A stretch of DNA of 64,000 nucleotides from Sulfuricella sp. (GTDB lineage: Bacteria > Pseudomonadota > Gammaproteobacteria > Burkholderiales > Sulfuricellaceae). The translations under genes and the position numbers were made by a program. The DNA lies in the NCBI GenBank assembly GCA_018336195.1, contig JAGXQV010000056.1, positions 32,018 through 96,017 of the forward strand, in the 5' to 3' direction. Below, in pieces: positions 40,516 through 51,118 of the stretch (positions are counted from its first letter, which is position 1; each line of letters starts with the position of its first letter). Below the pieces are notes generated by a model. That model was given only the letters and a program-made list of their open reading frames with translations. It was not told where the DNA came from and ran no database searches.

Positions 40516-42054
40516 ATGCGTCTGCTGCGTCTCCTCAAAATCCTCCAAGTCGTTTTCCGTTTCGGCCTCGAAGAGTTCTTCCTCGGCCACGAACGCTTCC
40601 GTTTCCTGCGCTGGTTCGTCAAGATCGCACTCGCTTGGCGGCCCCTCGATGCCCCGCGCGGCGTGCGTCTGCGCCTCGCCCTGGAAAGCCTGGGGCCGAT
40701 CTTCGTCAAGTTCGGGCAATTGCTCTCGACCCGCCGCGACTTGGTGCCCTTGGATATAGCCGACGAACTCGCCAAGCTGCAAGACCGCGTGCCGCCGTTC
40801 GCCACCGAAAAAGCCCTGGCGACCCTGCGCCGCGTCTACAAGAAGCCCATCGAGGAAGTCTTCGCCGAGTTCGATCCGACCCCCATCGCCAGTGCCTCGG
40901 TCGCCCAGGTGCACCGCGCCCGTCTCCACGACGGGCGTCCGGCGGCGGTCAAAATCCTGCGTCCCGGCATCGCCGCCACCATCGCCAAGGACATCGCCCT
41001 GCTCTACGTCGGCGGCGGCCTCATGGAGGCTCTGTGGGCCGACGGCAAGCGTTTGAAGCCCCGCGAAGTGGTCGCCGAATTCGAAAAACATTTGGGCGAC
41101 GAACTGGACTTGATGCGCGAAGCCGCCAACGCCAGCCAGTTGCGGCGTAATTTCGCCGACTCCGAGTTGCTGCTGGTGCCGGAAGTCTATTGGGACTGGT
41201 GCCACGGCGAAGTGATGGTGATGGAATGGATGGACGGCGTGCCGATTGGCCAAGTGGACAAGCTGCGTGCGCAAGGCATCGATTTCCGGAAGCTGGCTCG
41301 CGCCGGGGTGGAAATCTTTTTTACCCAGGTATTCCGCGACGGTTTTTTTCACGCCGACATGCATCCCGGCAACATCCTGGTGGCCCCCGACGGGCGCTAC
41401 ATCGCCCTGGATTTCGGCATCATGGGCACCCTCACCGATCGCGACCGCAATTATCTGGCGCAGAACTTCCTCGCGTTTTTCCGCCGCGACTACAAGCGCG
41501 TCGCCATGGCCCACATCGAATCGGGCTGGGCGCCCGCCGACACCCGTGAGGACGAATTCGAGGCGGCGATCCGCGCGGTGTGCGAGCCGGCTTTCGACCG
41601 GCCTCTCAAGGAGATTTCCTTTGGCCGCGTGCTGCTGCGCCTCTTCCAGACCTCGCGGCGCTTCAACGTGGAAATCCAGCCGCAACTGGTGATGTTGCAG
41701 AAGACCCTGCTCAACATCGAAGGGCTGGGGCGCGAACTCGACCCCGACCTCGACCTGTGGCAGACCGCCAAGCCTTTCCTGGAAAAATGGATGGGCGAAC
41801 AACTCGGCTGGCGCGGCTTGGTCAAGACCCTCAAGAGCGAAGCGCCGCACTGGGCGACGGTGCTGCCGCAACTACCGCGCCTCCTCCATGCCCACCTCAA
41901 CCACCCGCAGGACGTGGAACTCGCCCGTCTGCGCCTCGAACTGGCCGCCCGCGAGAAGTCCGAAAGGCGCTGGCAGATGGTCATTGCCACGCTGCTGTTC
42001 CTGGTCCTGCTCGGCCAGTTGACGCCGCTGCTCGGCTACTTTTTGATGGAGTGA
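40516..42054 (+). CDS. ubiB: Ubiquinone biosynthesis kinase-like protein UbiB
   Basis: 512 residues from the ATG at 40516; a GTG at 40504 would lie inside the terminator T-run. ABC1/ADCK/UbiB atypical kinase-like ATPase needed for ubiquinone synthesis. Visible motifs: [12 protein letters not shown] (KxGQ), [11 protein letters not shown] (Ala-rich loop), AVKILRPG (Lys), [18 protein letters not shown], and [27 protein letters not shown] (catalytic and metal-binding). Two C-terminal helices (about 485-510) anchor it in the membrane. Confidence 0.97.
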   Translation: MRLLRLLKILQVVFRFGLEEFFLGHERFRFLRWFVKIALAWRPLDAPRGVRLRLALESLGPIFVKFGQLLSTRRDLVPLDIADELAKLQDRVPPFATEKALATLRRVYKKPIEEVFAEFDPTPIASASVAQVHRARLHDGRPAAVKILRPGIAATIAKDIALLYVGGGLMEALWADGKRLKPREVVAEFEKHLGDELDLMREAANASQLRRNFADSELLLVPEVYWDWCHGEVMVMEWMDGVPIGQVDKLRAQGIDFRKLARAGVEIFFTQVFRDGFFHADMHPGNILVAPDGRYIALDFGIMGTLTDRDRNYLAQNFLAFFRRDYKRVAMAHIESGWAPADTREDEFEAAIRAVCEPAFDRPLKEISFGRVLLRLFQTSRRFNVEIQPQLVMLQKTLLNIEGLGRELDPDLDLWQTAKPFLEKWMGEQLGWRGLVKTLKSEAPHWATVLPQLPRLLHAHLNHPQDVELARLRLELAAREKSERRWQMVIATLLFLVLLGQLTPLLGYFLME

Positions 42055-42056
42055 AC

Positions 42057-43114
<1,058 letters not shown>

Positions 43115-43119
43115 TCCGC

Positions 43120-43300
43120 AAAACCTCGGTTGCAAACCGCAGAGGCGCTAAGACGCCAAGATTACGCAAAGGAAAACAGTTGGTTGCAACGATGGTTGGG
43201 AGGCTTGCCTTCTCACTCTTTGGGTGGCCCAACTCGATACGCCATATTTTTGATTTATTTGCGCTTTCGCGCCTTTGCAGTTCATGAATTGCTTTTTTAG
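43120..43300. repeat. About 170-bp inverted-end element, copy 2
   Basis: It has the same block order as the element at 35536-35704: AACCGCAGAGGCGC at the left, TTACGCAAAG, CTCACTCTTTGGGTGG, ACTCGATA, then GCGCCTTTGCAGTTCA and GAATTGCTT at the right. Ends are inverted repeats. It too lies between convergent genes (VOC and FHA). Confidence 0.75.
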
Positions 43301-43351
43301 ATTGATTGAAGGTGTTCCAGGGAAGCGGCGCGGAACGCCGCTCGGCGCATC

Positions 43352-43789
43352 CTATTCCTGCGGCCCTTCCTCAATCTGTTTGCGGTATTCGGCATAGGAA
43401 TAGAACCCGGTCTTTTCCAGGGTCGCGTTTTTGCCGTGGAGGGGGATGGTCCTGGGTTCGACGATGATGGTGGGGGTCTCAGCCGCGACATTGTTGCGCT
43501 GGTCGGCGATGCGCAAGTGGAATTTGGCGATCTGGATGGTGTCGCTGGGGTTGAGCGGGGTGGGGCGGGAGATCGCCGCGCCGTTGAGCAGGGTGCCGTT
43601 GGTGCTTTTCAGGTCTTCCACCACCACCGCGCTGCCCAGGGTCAGGCGGGCATGGTCGCCGCTGACGGCGATGTCGTCGAGGTGGATGGGATGGCTGGCA
43701 CGGCGGCCGATGTAAAGCTCGCGCTCGCCGGCCTTGAATTCGTGTTCGCGGACCAATTGGGAATCGATGAAGATTTGAACCTTGACCAT
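43352..43789 (-). CDS. FHA-domain protein
   Basis: 145 residues from the ATG at 43789; longer upstream frames have no support. The forkhead-associated domain (about 20-95) has GRRASHPIHLDDIAVSGDHARL and VVEDLKSTNGTLLNG, the phosphothreonine-binding Arg, Ser, His and Asn residues. The tail of about 45 residues ends in FYSYAEYRKQIEEGPQE. It should bind a phosphothreonine partner in the cytosol. No Ser/Thr kinase gene is near. Confidence 0.9.
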   Translation of the reverse strand: MVKVQIFIDSQLVREHEFKAGERELYIGRRASHPIHLDDIAVSGDHARLTLGSAVVVEDLKSTNGTLLNGAAISRPTPLNPSDTIQIAKFHLRIADQRNNVAAETPTIIVEPRTIPLHGKNATLEKTGFYSYAEYRKQIEEGPQE

Positions 43790-43935
43790 GATGTTCTCGA
43801 AGATGGGGAAAGCACTATTGTCCACAATCCCCAACCTTACGGTAACTGTAATAAATGACAGGTAGGTGAAAAATAATCCTGATGAGCGCTGATCTTCAGC
43901 TTGGCCGGATGTTTCAAATAAATGACTCTTTATCC

Positions 43936-44010
43936 TGTAGGAGCGAGGCTTGCCCGCGACAGAAGGTATCACGAAGAGGCACCGCAATCGCGGCCAAGGC
44001 CGCTCCGAAG
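43936..44010. repeat. REP-like palindromic element, copy B
   Basis: It begins TGTAGGAGCGAGGCTTGCCC and continues GCGACAG, identical to the copy at 29041 apart from the first base. The right part has CGGCCAAGGCCGCTCC, which can pair with the GGAGCG at the left end. Confidence 0.7.
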
Positions 44011-44056
44011 AACCGAACCAATAGCTGAAAATCAGCGCCAATCAGGAAAATAATTG

Positions 44057-44092
44057 AGCGCTGGCAGAGCGCCGCTTTCCCCCGCCAGCGCT
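44057..44092 (+). terminator. Hairpin ahead of the symporter gene
   Basis: AGCGCTGGC and GCCAGCGCT form a perfect 9-bp stem with an 18-base loop, followed by TTCCCCTTTT. It could end transcripts arriving from upstream or be a leader structure. Confidence 0.45.
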
Positions 44093-44105
44093 TTCCCCTT
44101 TTGGT

Positions 44106-44111
44106 TATAAT
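44106..44111 (+). promoter_or_regulatory. Probable -10 box of the symporter gene
   Basis: A perfect TATAAT lies 39 bases before the ATG. No good -35 box sits 16-18 bases upstream, where the hairpin is, so an activator may be needed. Confidence 0.45.
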
Positions 44112-44150
44112 TCTTTCCCATCCCCACTTTCTGCGCGAGTTTATCCGGCC

Positions 44151-45665
44151 ATGCTGATCTGGTTCGTCGTCCTCTATCTGCTGTTGTCCATCGGCATCGG
44201 GCTGGTGGCCGCGACGCGCGTGCACAGCGCCAAGGATTTCGCGGTGGCGGGGCGCCACCTGCCGCTGCCGGTGGTGACGGCGACGGTGTTCGCTACCTGG
44301 TTCGGCGCGGAGACGGTGCTGGGGATATCCGCCACTTTCACCAAGGAAGGCTTGCGCGGGGTGGTGGCCGACCCCTTCGGCTCCAGCCTGTGCCTGATCC
44401 TGGCCGGGGTGTTTTTCGCCAGCAAGCTGTACCGCATGAACCTGCTGACCATCGGCGATTATTATCGGCTGCGCTACAACCGGGTGGTGGAGGTCATCGT
44501 CACCCTGTGCATCGTGGCGTCCTACCTGGGCTGGGTGTCGGCGCAGATCAAGGCGCTCGGGCTGGTGTTCAACGTGGTTACCGACGGCGCCATCGATCAG
44601 CAGTGGGGGATGATCCTCGGCGCGGCCATCGTGCTGACCTACACCACCTTCGGCGGGATGCTCTCGGTGGCGATTCTCGATTTTGTACAGATGACCGTCA
44701 TCATGGGCGGGATGCTGTACATCGGCTATCTCATCAGCGGCATGACCGGCGGGGTCGGGGCGGTGGTCAGCCATGCTTCCCAGGCCGGTAAACTGGATTT
44801 CTTCCCGGCGGCGAATGCGGCGGAGTGGATACCCTTCATCGGTGCGTGGGTGACCATGATGTTCGGCTCGATCCCGCAGCAGGACGTGTTCCAGCGCATC
44901 ACCTCGGCCAAGGACGAAAAAACCGCGATCACCGGCTCGGTGCTGGGCGGCTCGATCTATTTCCTGTTCGCCTTCGTGCCGATGTTCCTGGCCTACTCGG
45001 CGACCCTCATCGACCCGGCGATGTTCGGCGAACTGCTCGACAAAGACCCCCAACTGGTGTTGCCCACGCTGATCCTCCAGCACACCCCGGTGTTCGCCCA
45101 GGTGGTGTTCTTCGGTGCGCTGCTCTCCGCCATCATGAGTTGCTCGTCGGCTACGCTGCTGGCGCCGTCGGTGGCGTTTTCCGAGAACATCGTGCGCAAT
45201 TTCTTCCCCAATCTCGGCGACCACGCCTTTCTGCGGGTGATGCGCGGGGTGATCCTGTGCTTCGCCGTGGTGGTGCTGGGCTTCGCCCTGAATTCCGGGG
45301 CGAGCATTTTCAAGATGGTCGAGAACGCCTACAAGATCACCCTGGTGGCGGCCTTCATTCCGCTGTTCGCCGGACTATACTGGAAGCGCGCCAACATCCA
45401 GGGCGCCTATTTCGCCATCGCGGCGGGGCTGGTTTCCTGGGTGTTGCTGGAGGTACTCCAGCCCGACACCGTGTGGCCGGCACAACTGGTGGGTCTGCTG
45501 ATGAGCGGCGCCGGGATGGTGGCCGGTTCGCTGCTGCCGCATTGGGTGGGGCGCCCCACGCTCGCCGGGCCGGCCCATGCGGCGTTGCATCACCACGCTG
45601 CGGCGCAGACCTCGCATGTGAGCGAAGCCCCCCATCATCATCCACCTACCCACGGCGGGATCTGA
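44151..45665 (+). CDS. Sodium:solute symporter (SSS family)
   Basis: 504 residues with about 13 membrane helices. The SSS/PutP fold is visible in KDFAVAGRHLPLPVVTATVFATWFGAETVLGISATFTKEG (helix 1 unwound region), TYTTFGGMLSVAILDFVQ, and SAIMSCSSATLLAPSVAFSENI (Na+-site serines). The C-terminus is unusual: the last 30 residues are His-rich (ALHHHAAAQTSHVSEAPHHHPP) and probably metal-binding or regulatory. Substrate unknown. Next to potABCD, 31 bp before potA, so import of a related compound is possible. Confidence 0.9.
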   Translation: MLIWFVVLYLLLSIGIGLVAATRVHSAKDFAVAGRHLPLPVVTATVFATWFGAETVLGISATFTKEGLRGVVADPFGSSLCLILAGVFFASKLYRMNLLTIGDYYRLRYNRVVEVIVTLCIVASYLGWVSAQIKALGLVFNVVTDGAIDQQWGMILGAAIVLTYTTFGGMLSVAILDFVQMTVIMGGMLYIGYLISGMTGGVGAVVSHASQAGKLDFFPAANAAEWIPFIGAWVTMMFGSIPQQDVFQRITSAKDEKTAITGSVLGGSIYFLFAFVPMFLAYSATLIDPAMFGELLDKDPQLVLPTLILQHTPVFAQVVFFGALLSAIMSCSSATLLAPSVAFSENIVRNFFPNLGDHAFLRVMRGVILCFAVVVLGFALNSGASIFKMVENAYKITLVAAFIPLFAGLYWKRANIQGAYFAIAAGLVSWVLLEVLQPDTVWPAQLVGLLMSGAGMVAGSLLPHWVGRPTLAGPAHAALHHHAAAQTSHVSEAPHHHPPTHGGI

Positions 45666-45696
45666 CTTATGAAGCCGCTGCGCAGATAAAACGGAT

Positions 45697-46785
45697 ATGG
45701 CGGCGCTCCTCGAAATCCGCAACGTCACCCGGCGCTTCGGCGAGTTGGTCGCGCTCGACGACGTGACGCTGTCCATCGAGGCCGGGGAATTCTTCACCCT
45801 GCTCGGCCCTTCCGGGTGCGGCAAGACCACGCTCTTGAGGCTGATCGCCGGCTTCGACGAACCCGATGCCGGGCATATCCTCCTCGACGGGCGGGATCTC
45901 GCCGGCACGCCGCCGGAGAAGCGTCCGGTGCATACGGTGTTCCAGAGCTACGCGCTGTTTCCCCACATGACGGTGCGCGACAATGTGGCCTTTCCCCTGA
46001 AAATGGCGGGAAAAGGCGAGGAGGAAATTCGCGAGCGGGTCAAACAGGCGCTGGCGCAGGTGCATCTTTCCGACAAGGCCGGTCATTATCCCCATGAGCT
46101 TTCCGGCGGCCAGAAACAGCGGGTGGCGCTGGCGCGCGGGCTGGTCAACCGCCCCCGTCTGCTGTTGCTCGACGAACCGTTGGGGGCGCTCGACGCCAAG
46201 CTGCGCGAACAGATGGAAGGCGATTTGATTGCCCTGCAGCGCGACGTGGGGATTACCTTCGTGTTCGTCACCCATTCGCAGCAGGAGGCGCTGGCGCTCT
46301 CCCACCGCATCGCGGTGATGAACGAGGGCAGGGTCGAGCAACTCGACGAGCCGGCGCGCCTTTACAGCTTTCCCCGCAACCGTTTCGTCGCCGATTTCAT
46401 CGGCACCATCAACCTGCTCACGGCGCAGGTCAAGGAAGTGCACCACAACTACCTGCTGCTGGAGGTGGCCGGGCTGGGCAATGTCGCCGCGCCTCCCGCC
46501 GGGGGCGCGAAGATCGGCGCGGGCGGGGCACTGGCGCTGCGCCCCGAGCAAATCCGCATCGCCGCGCGGGGCGGTGCCCATGAACTGAAGAACCATTTCC
46601 ACGGCACGGTGCGCGGCCTCCTGTATCTCGGCGACGTCACGGTGTACAAGGTGGAGTTGGAAAACGGCGTGGTGCTGGAGGCCCTGCTCGCCAATTCCGC
46701 GCCGGGGCGGGCGGTTTTCTTCAAGGCCGGCGACGGCGTGTCGATCGCCTGGCGCCACGACGCGGGGTTGTTTCTCCATGAATAA
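45697..46785 (+). CDS. potA: Spermidine/putrescine ABC transporter ATP-binding protein
   Basis: 362 residues. Walker A GPSGCGKTT at 37-45, signature LSGGQKQRVALARGL, Walker B LLLLDEPLGALDAKLREQ, then a C-terminal TOBE domain (about 280-355). First gene of potABCD. The PotA assignment rests on the permease and binding-protein genes that follow; the amine carried (putrescine, spermidine or another) cannot be fixed. Confidence 0.93.
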   Translation: MAALLEIRNVTRRFGELVALDDVTLSIEAGEFFTLLGPSGCGKTTLLRLIAGFDEPDAGHILLDGRDLAGTPPEKRPVHTVFQSYALFPHMTVRDNVAFPLKMAGKGEEEIRERVKQALAQVHLSDKAGHYPHELSGGQKQRVALARGLVNRPRLLLLDEPLGALDAKLREQMEGDLIALQRDVGITFVFVTHSQQEALALSHRIAVMNEGRVEQLDEPARLYSFPRNRFVADFIGTINLLTAQVKEVHHNYLLLEVAGLGNVAAPPAGGAKIGAGGALALRPEQIRIAARGGAHELKNHFHGTVRGLLYLGDVTVYKVELENGVVLEALLANSAPGRAVFFKAGDGVSIAWRHDAGLFLHE

Positions 46786-47626
46786 GCCCGACCTGGAAGC
46801 CCGCCTCGCGCGCCTCACCCGCTGGCTGGTGAGCCTGCCGCCGACGCTGTTCCTGGTGGTTTTTTTCGTCGCGCCCAGCCTGATCGTGGTGCTGGCCTCG
46901 TTTCGCCATCCCGGCGAATTCGGCGGACTCGCGCCGCTCCTGCCGTGGTTCGGCGTGGACAGCGGCCTCACGCTGGAAACCTACCGGTTCTTCTTCAGCG
47001 ATTTCGTGTATCTGGAAATCTTTCTCAAGTCCTTCGGGGTGGCAGCGCTCACCACCCTGCTGTGCATCGTCATCGCCTACCCGCTGGCCTGGCTGATCGC
47101 GCGCAGCCCTTCGAGCCGCCGCGACCTGCTGGTGCTGCTGGTGATCCTGCCCTTCGCCAGCAATTTCCTGATCCGCATTTATGCGTGGATACTCCTCCTC
47201 GGGCCGTTCAACCTGCTCTACACCTCGTTCGCGGTAATCGCCGGGATGGTCTACGTACACCTGCCGTTCATGGTGCTGCCGCTCTATACCAACCTGGAAA
47301 AACACGACCCGGCGCTGCTCGAAGCGGCCCAGGACCTGGGGGCGAACGCCTGGACGCGCTTTTGGCGCATCACCTTTCCCTTGAGTCTGCCGGGCATTTT
47401 TTCCGGGTCGGTGCTGGTGTTCATCCCGGTGCTGGGGATGTTCGCGATTCCCGAACTGCTGGGCGGTACCGGCGACATCCTGATCGGCAACCTCATCAAG
47501 GAGCAGTTCCTCGACAATCGCGACTGGCCGCTGGGGGCGATGCTCTCCATCATGCTCACCCTCGCAGTGCTGGCATTGGCCGGTTTTTCGGCATGGGCGG
47601 GACGCAGCCGGGGGCGGACGGCATGA
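46778..47626 (+). CDS. potB: Spermidine/putrescine ABC transporter permease PotB
   Basis: 282 residues with six membrane helices. The EAA loop is EAAQDLGANAWTRFWRITFPLSLPG, which docks onto PotA. The N-terminus overlaps potA by 8 bases, and the stop overlaps potC by 4 (ATGA). Confidence 0.94.
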   Translation: MNKPDLEARLARLTRWLVSLPPTLFLVVFFVAPSLIVVLASFRHPGEFGGLAPLLPWFGVDSGLTLETYRFFFSDFVYLEIFLKSFGVAALTTLLCIVIAYPLAWLIARSPSSRRDLLVLLVILPFASNFLIRIYAWILLLGPFNLLYTSFAVIAGMVYVHLPFMVLPLYTNLEKHDPALLEAAQDLGANAWTRFWRITFPLSLPGIFSGSVLVFIPVLGMFAIPELLGGTGDILIGNLIKEQFLDNRDWPLGAMLSIMLTLAVLALAGFSAWAGRSRGRTA

Positions 47627-48399
47627 AGCCGGGCGGCTGGCTGTGGGCGGCGGCGCTGGGCGCCTACGCCTTCCTTTACGTGCCGCTGGCGGTGGTGGTG
47701 CTGTTTTCCTTCAACGATTCGGCCCTCAACGCCGAATGGGTGGGGTTCACCCTGAACTGGTACGACAAGCTTCTTCACGACCAGGAAATGCTCGGGGCGG
47801 CCAGCAATTCGCTGCTGATCGCGGTGATCGCCAGCACCATCGCTACCTTGCTCGGCACCATGGCGGGGCTGGCCATGCACCGCTACCGGCTACGCTTCAT
47901 GCCGTTCCTGGTGCTGACCCCGGTGGCGATGCCGGAAATCCTGCTGGGGGTGTCGCTGCTCCTGTTTTTCCGCCAGGTGCTGGATTTGACGCTGGGGATG
48001 TTTTCCATCCTGATCGCCCACATCACCTTCAGCATCGGTTTCGTCGCCATCATCGTGCGGGCGCGCCTGGCTGGCATGGACGAGAGCATTTTCGAAGCGG
48101 CCCGCGATCTGGGCGCCTCGCCCTGGCAGACCTTCCGGCGCATCACCCTGCCGCTGATCCTGCCCAGCATCGTGGCGGGATTCCTGATGTCGTTCACCCT
48201 TTCCATCGACGATTTCGTCATTACTTTTTTCGTCGCCGGGGTGGGGGTGACCACCCTGCCCCTGCAAATCTACTCGATGATCAAGGTGGCGGTGACCCCC
48301 GAGGTCAACGCGGTATCCACGCTGTTGATGCTGGTTACCCTGTCGTTGATCGTACTGGCTGCGCGCTTTGCACCGGACGTGCTGAAAGGCGAGACATGA
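47623..48399 (+). CDS. potC: Spermidine/putrescine ABC transporter permease PotC
   Basis: 258 residues from the ATG at 47623. Six membrane helices and the EAA loop EAARDLGASPWQTFRRITLPLILPS. The conserved FSFNDS box follows helix 1. It overlaps potB and potD by 4 bases each. Confidence 0.94.
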   Translation: MKPGGWLWAAALGAYAFLYVPLAVVVLFSFNDSALNAEWVGFTLNWYDKLLHDQEMLGAASNSLLIAVIASTIATLLGTMAGLAMHRYRLRFMPFLVLTPVAMPEILLGVSLLLFFRQVLDLTLGMFSILIAHITFSIGFVAIIVRARLAGMDESIFEAARDLGASPWQTFRRITLPLILPSIVAGFLMSFTLSIDDFVITFFVAGVGVTTLPLQIYSMIKVAVTPEVNAVSTLLMLVTLSLIVLAARFAPDVLKGET

Positions 48400-49454
48400 A
48401 GCGGCTGTACGCGGCAATTCTGCTGTTGCTGTCGGCGCAAGCTCTCGCCGAGGACACCCTCTACGTCTACAACTGGAACAACTACATCTCGGCGGAAACC
48501 CTGCAGCGCTTCGAAGCGCACTGCTCCTGCCGGGTCAAGCAGGACTATTACTCGGACAACGAGGAAATGCTCGCCAAGCTGGATGCCGGGGCGGCCGGTT
48601 ACGACATCCTGGTACCGACCGGCAATGCGGTCGAGGCGCTGATCCGCCGCGGCGCGCTACGCCCGCTGGACAAGGCGCTTTTGCCCAACTTGCGCAATTT
48701 GAAGCCCGAATTCATGAACGCCTGGTACGATCCCGGCAACCGCTATTCGGTGCCCTACGCCTATTCGATCACCCTGCTCGGCTACAATGTCGAAAAACTC
48801 CGCGAACTGGGCTTGCCGACCGATACCTGGGCGCTGATCTTCGAGCCGCGATACCTGGCCAAGCTGAAGGGCAAGGTCACGGTGCTGAACAGCCAGCGCG
48901 AGCTGATGGCGGCGGCGTTGCGCTATCTCGGCTACGGCGTGCAGGAAAAAGACCCCGCCAAGTGGAACGAGGCAAAGAACCTCATCGTGCGCGCCAAGCC
49001 GTATTGGGCGAGCTTTTCCAACAGCACTTACATCAAGGATCTGGCCATCGGAAATATCTGGGTCGCCCACGGCTACTCCAACGACATGTACCGCGCCCAA
49101 CAGGATGCGGCTACGGCGGGGCGGCCTTTCAGCATCGGCTTCGCCACCCCTCGGGAGGGCGCAGTGCTGGCGGTGGACAACTTCGTCCTGCACAAGTCCG
49201 GCAAGCGTCCCGACCTCGCCCACCAGTTCATCGACTTCATGCTGACCGGCGCCAACGCCGCCGACATCTCCAACCTGATCGGCGCGGGCAACCCCAATGG
49301 CGCCGCCACTGCGCGCATCCGCCCGGAGATTGCCGCCAATCCAGCGATCTTCCCGCCCCCGCAAGATATGCCGCGCCTGGAAATGCTGCGCGATTTCGAC
49401 GTGCAGAGCCGCCGCATCCTGTCCCGCCTGTGGACCGAAATCAAGGTGCGCTGA
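48396..49454 (+). CDS. potD: Polyamine ABC transporter substrate-binding protein PotD
   Basis: 352 residues. Signal peptide about 1-19 (ending ALAED). The start of the mature protein, LYVYNWNNYISAETLQRFE, and the patches YDILVPTGNAVEALIRRGALRPLDK and YSVPYAYSITLLGYN are characteristic of the PotD/PotF periplasmic proteins. It captures polyamine for PotABC. Confidence 0.94.
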   Translation: MKRLYAAILLLLSAQALAEDTLYVYNWNNYISAETLQRFEAHCSCRVKQDYYSDNEEMLAKLDAGAAGYDILVPTGNAVEALIRRGALRPLDKALLPNLRNLKPEFMNAWYDPGNRYSVPYAYSITLLGYNVEKLRELGLPTDTWALIFEPRYLAKLKGKVTVLNSQRELMAAALRYLGYGVQEKDPAKWNEAKNLIVRAKPYWASFSNSTYIKDLAIGNIWVAHGYSNDMYRAQQDAATAGRPFSIGFATPREGAVLAVDNFVLHKSGKRPDLAHQFIDFMLTGANAADISNLIGAGNPNGAATARIRPEIAANPAIFPPPQDMPRLEMLRDFDVQSRRILSRLWTEIKVR

Positions 49455-49458
49455 GATC

Positions 49459-50685
49459 ATGCCCTACGCCGCCAGCCGCGCCCGCACTCCGGCCCTGATC
49501 TATGCCGCGCTGATCGTCTACGGCAGCCTTTATCCCTTCATCGGCTGGCACGGCCCGCTCGATGCCGCGCTGGATTTCCTCACGGCACCCTGGTCGCGCC
49601 ATGTCTCGCGGTCCGACATCATCACCAACGTGCTGGTGTACCTGCCGTTGGGCGGATTGGCGGCGCGCTCGTTACGCTATCGCCTCAATCCCTGGCTGGC
49701 CTTCCTGGCGGCGACGCTGCTCGGACTGGCGCTGAGTTTCAGCATGGAAAGCTTGCAGGTGTGGCTGCCGGGACGGGTTTCCTCGCGCCTCGACTGGCTG
49801 CTCAATGGTCTCGGGACCGCGCTGGGTGCGCTCGGTGCAGCGCTGGTCCAGGCGCGCTGGGGACCGCTGCGGCGGCTGGCGCAAGTGCGTCGCCAGTGGT
49901 TCCTGCCGGGGCCGACCGCCGACCTGGGGCTGCTGGTGCTGGCGCTGTGGGGATTCGCCCAACTGGTGCCGTTGCTCCTCTACCTCGACCCGGACAGCCT
50001 GCAACGCGGTTTGTGGTCGCTGTGGCGCGCGCTGATGCAGCCCTCGCTGCTGCACTGGCAGCAACTCGCCGCCGACAGCCTGAGCATCGCCGGACTGGGG
50101 CTGTTCGTCACCCTTTACGCGCGCTCGGCGAAAAGCATCATGCCAATGTTCGTGGCCTTCATCATCGTAGTGTTGTTGCTGCGCATCCCGGTGATGAGCT
50201 GGCGGCTCTCCCTGGAAACCGGCGTCGGCGCGGTGCTCGGTCTGGCCGGCGCGCTGGCCTTGTTGCGCGCGCCCCGTCCACTGCGCCTGATCGTCGCAGC
50301 GGTGGCGATCCTGATTGGTTTTGCACTGGCCAAGCTGGCCCCGGAACTCAGCCTGTGGTTCAAGCCGCCCCGCGAGGTCAACTGGATCCCCTTCGCCGGC
50401 CGGATGCACAGCCTGTCCGGCTTCGCCGAACTGGTCGCCGGATTGTGGCCGTTCCTCGCCTTGGCGGCACTCGCCCAGGCCGGTACGTCGTTCCGCCAGC
50501 ACGCCTTGTGGGGCGGAATTCCCCTGGCGCTGGTCGCCGTCGCCGTGGAACTCGCCCAGCAAGGCGTCCCCGGCCATCGTCCCGACATCACCAACGTCCT
50601 GCTCGCCATGGCCGGCTGGGCCGTACCGTGGTGGTGGCGGGCCTACCAACCGCAAGAGGAAACAGCCGATGAAAACCCTGGATGA
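49459..50685 (+). CDS. VanZ-like family membrane protein
   Basis: 408 residues from the ATG at 49459, 4 bp after potD. About ten membrane helices. The N-terminal VanZ-like domain has YGSLYPFIGW, SDIITNVLVYLPLGGL and FSMESLQVWLPGRVSSRLDWLLNGLG; a second related repeat is at the C-terminus (WIPFAGRMHSL, ELAQQGVPGHRPDITNVLLAMAGW). So the protein is a tandem VanZ duplication. The role is unknown; co-transcription with pot is likely. Confidence 0.85.
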   Translation: MPYAASRARTPALIYAALIVYGSLYPFIGWHGPLDAALDFLTAPWSRHVSRSDIITNVLVYLPLGGLAARSLRYRLNPWLAFLAATLLGLALSFSMESLQVWLPGRVSSRLDWLLNGLGTALGALGAALVQARWGPLRRLAQVRRQWFLPGPTADLGLLVLALWGFAQLVPLLLYLDPDSLQRGLWSLWRALMQPSLLHWQQLAADSLSIAGLGLFVTLYARSAKSIMPMFVAFIIVVLLLRIPVMSWRLSLETGVGAVLGLAGALALLRAPRPLRLIVAAVAILIGFALAKLAPELSLWFKPPREVNWIPFAGRMHSLSGFAELVAGLWPFLALAALAQAGTSFRQHALWGGIPLALVAVAVELAQQGVPGHRPDITNVLLAMAGWAVPWWWRAYQPQEETADENPG

Positions 50686-51022
50686 CCTGAAATTCGCATT
50701 ACGCGATTTCGCCCGCGAACGCGATTGGGAGCAATTTCACACCCCAAAAAACCTGGCGATGGCGCTGATCGTCGAAACCGCCGAACTGGTCGAACATTTC
50801 CAGTGGCTCACCCCCGAACAAAGCCTGCAACTGGATGCGGAAAAGCGCGAAGCAGTCCGCCAGGAGCTCGCCGACAACCTCATCTACCTCACCCGCCTCG
50901 CCGATGTGCTGGGCATCGACCTGCTCGAAGCCGCCCAAGCGAAAATCGCCATCAACGCCGCCAAATACCCGGCGGATAAGGCGCGGGGGAATAACAAACG
51001 GGCCGCTGAACTGAAGCGCTGA
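50669..51022 (+). CDS. MazG-like nucleotide pyrophosphohydrolase
   Basis: 117 residues from the ATG at 50669 (AAGAGGA upstream), overlapping the VanZ gene by 17 bases. It is a single MazG-like (dCTPase type) helical domain with ExxE and ExxD metal motifs: LIVETAELVEHFQW and RQELADNLIYLTRLADVLGIDL. It probably hydrolyses a non-canonical or dCTP-like nucleotide. The cas3 gene begins about 100 bp later. Confidence 0.9.
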   Translation: MKTLDDLKFALRDFARERDWEQFHTPKNLAMALIVETAELVEHFQWLTPEQSLQLDAEKREAVRQELADNLIYLTRLADVLGIDLLEAAQAKIAINAAKYPADKARGNNKRAAELKR

Positions 51023-51118
51023 ACAGGGCGAAAAATATTTTCGGGCAGGCTCAGACAGGCTCACCCAATGAGTCTCTTCGGGGGGAAATCGCCCCTATCG
51101 ACCCCCAGGGAGCGCAAC

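Larger units (their letters stand above)
43790..44150. other. 361-bp region upstream of the symporter: REP-like element, hairpin, promoter
   Basis: No gene. In order it holds: AT-rich DNA next to the FHA gene start, a REP-like copy (43936-44010), a hairpin (44057-44092), and a -10 box for the symporter. These parts are listed separately. Confidence 0.6.

Noticed and set aside
46721..47305. Minus-strand frame opposite potA/potB
   Set aside because: It lies antisense to two well-supported ABC transporter genes, and its Gln/Glu/Arg-rich product is a common artefact.
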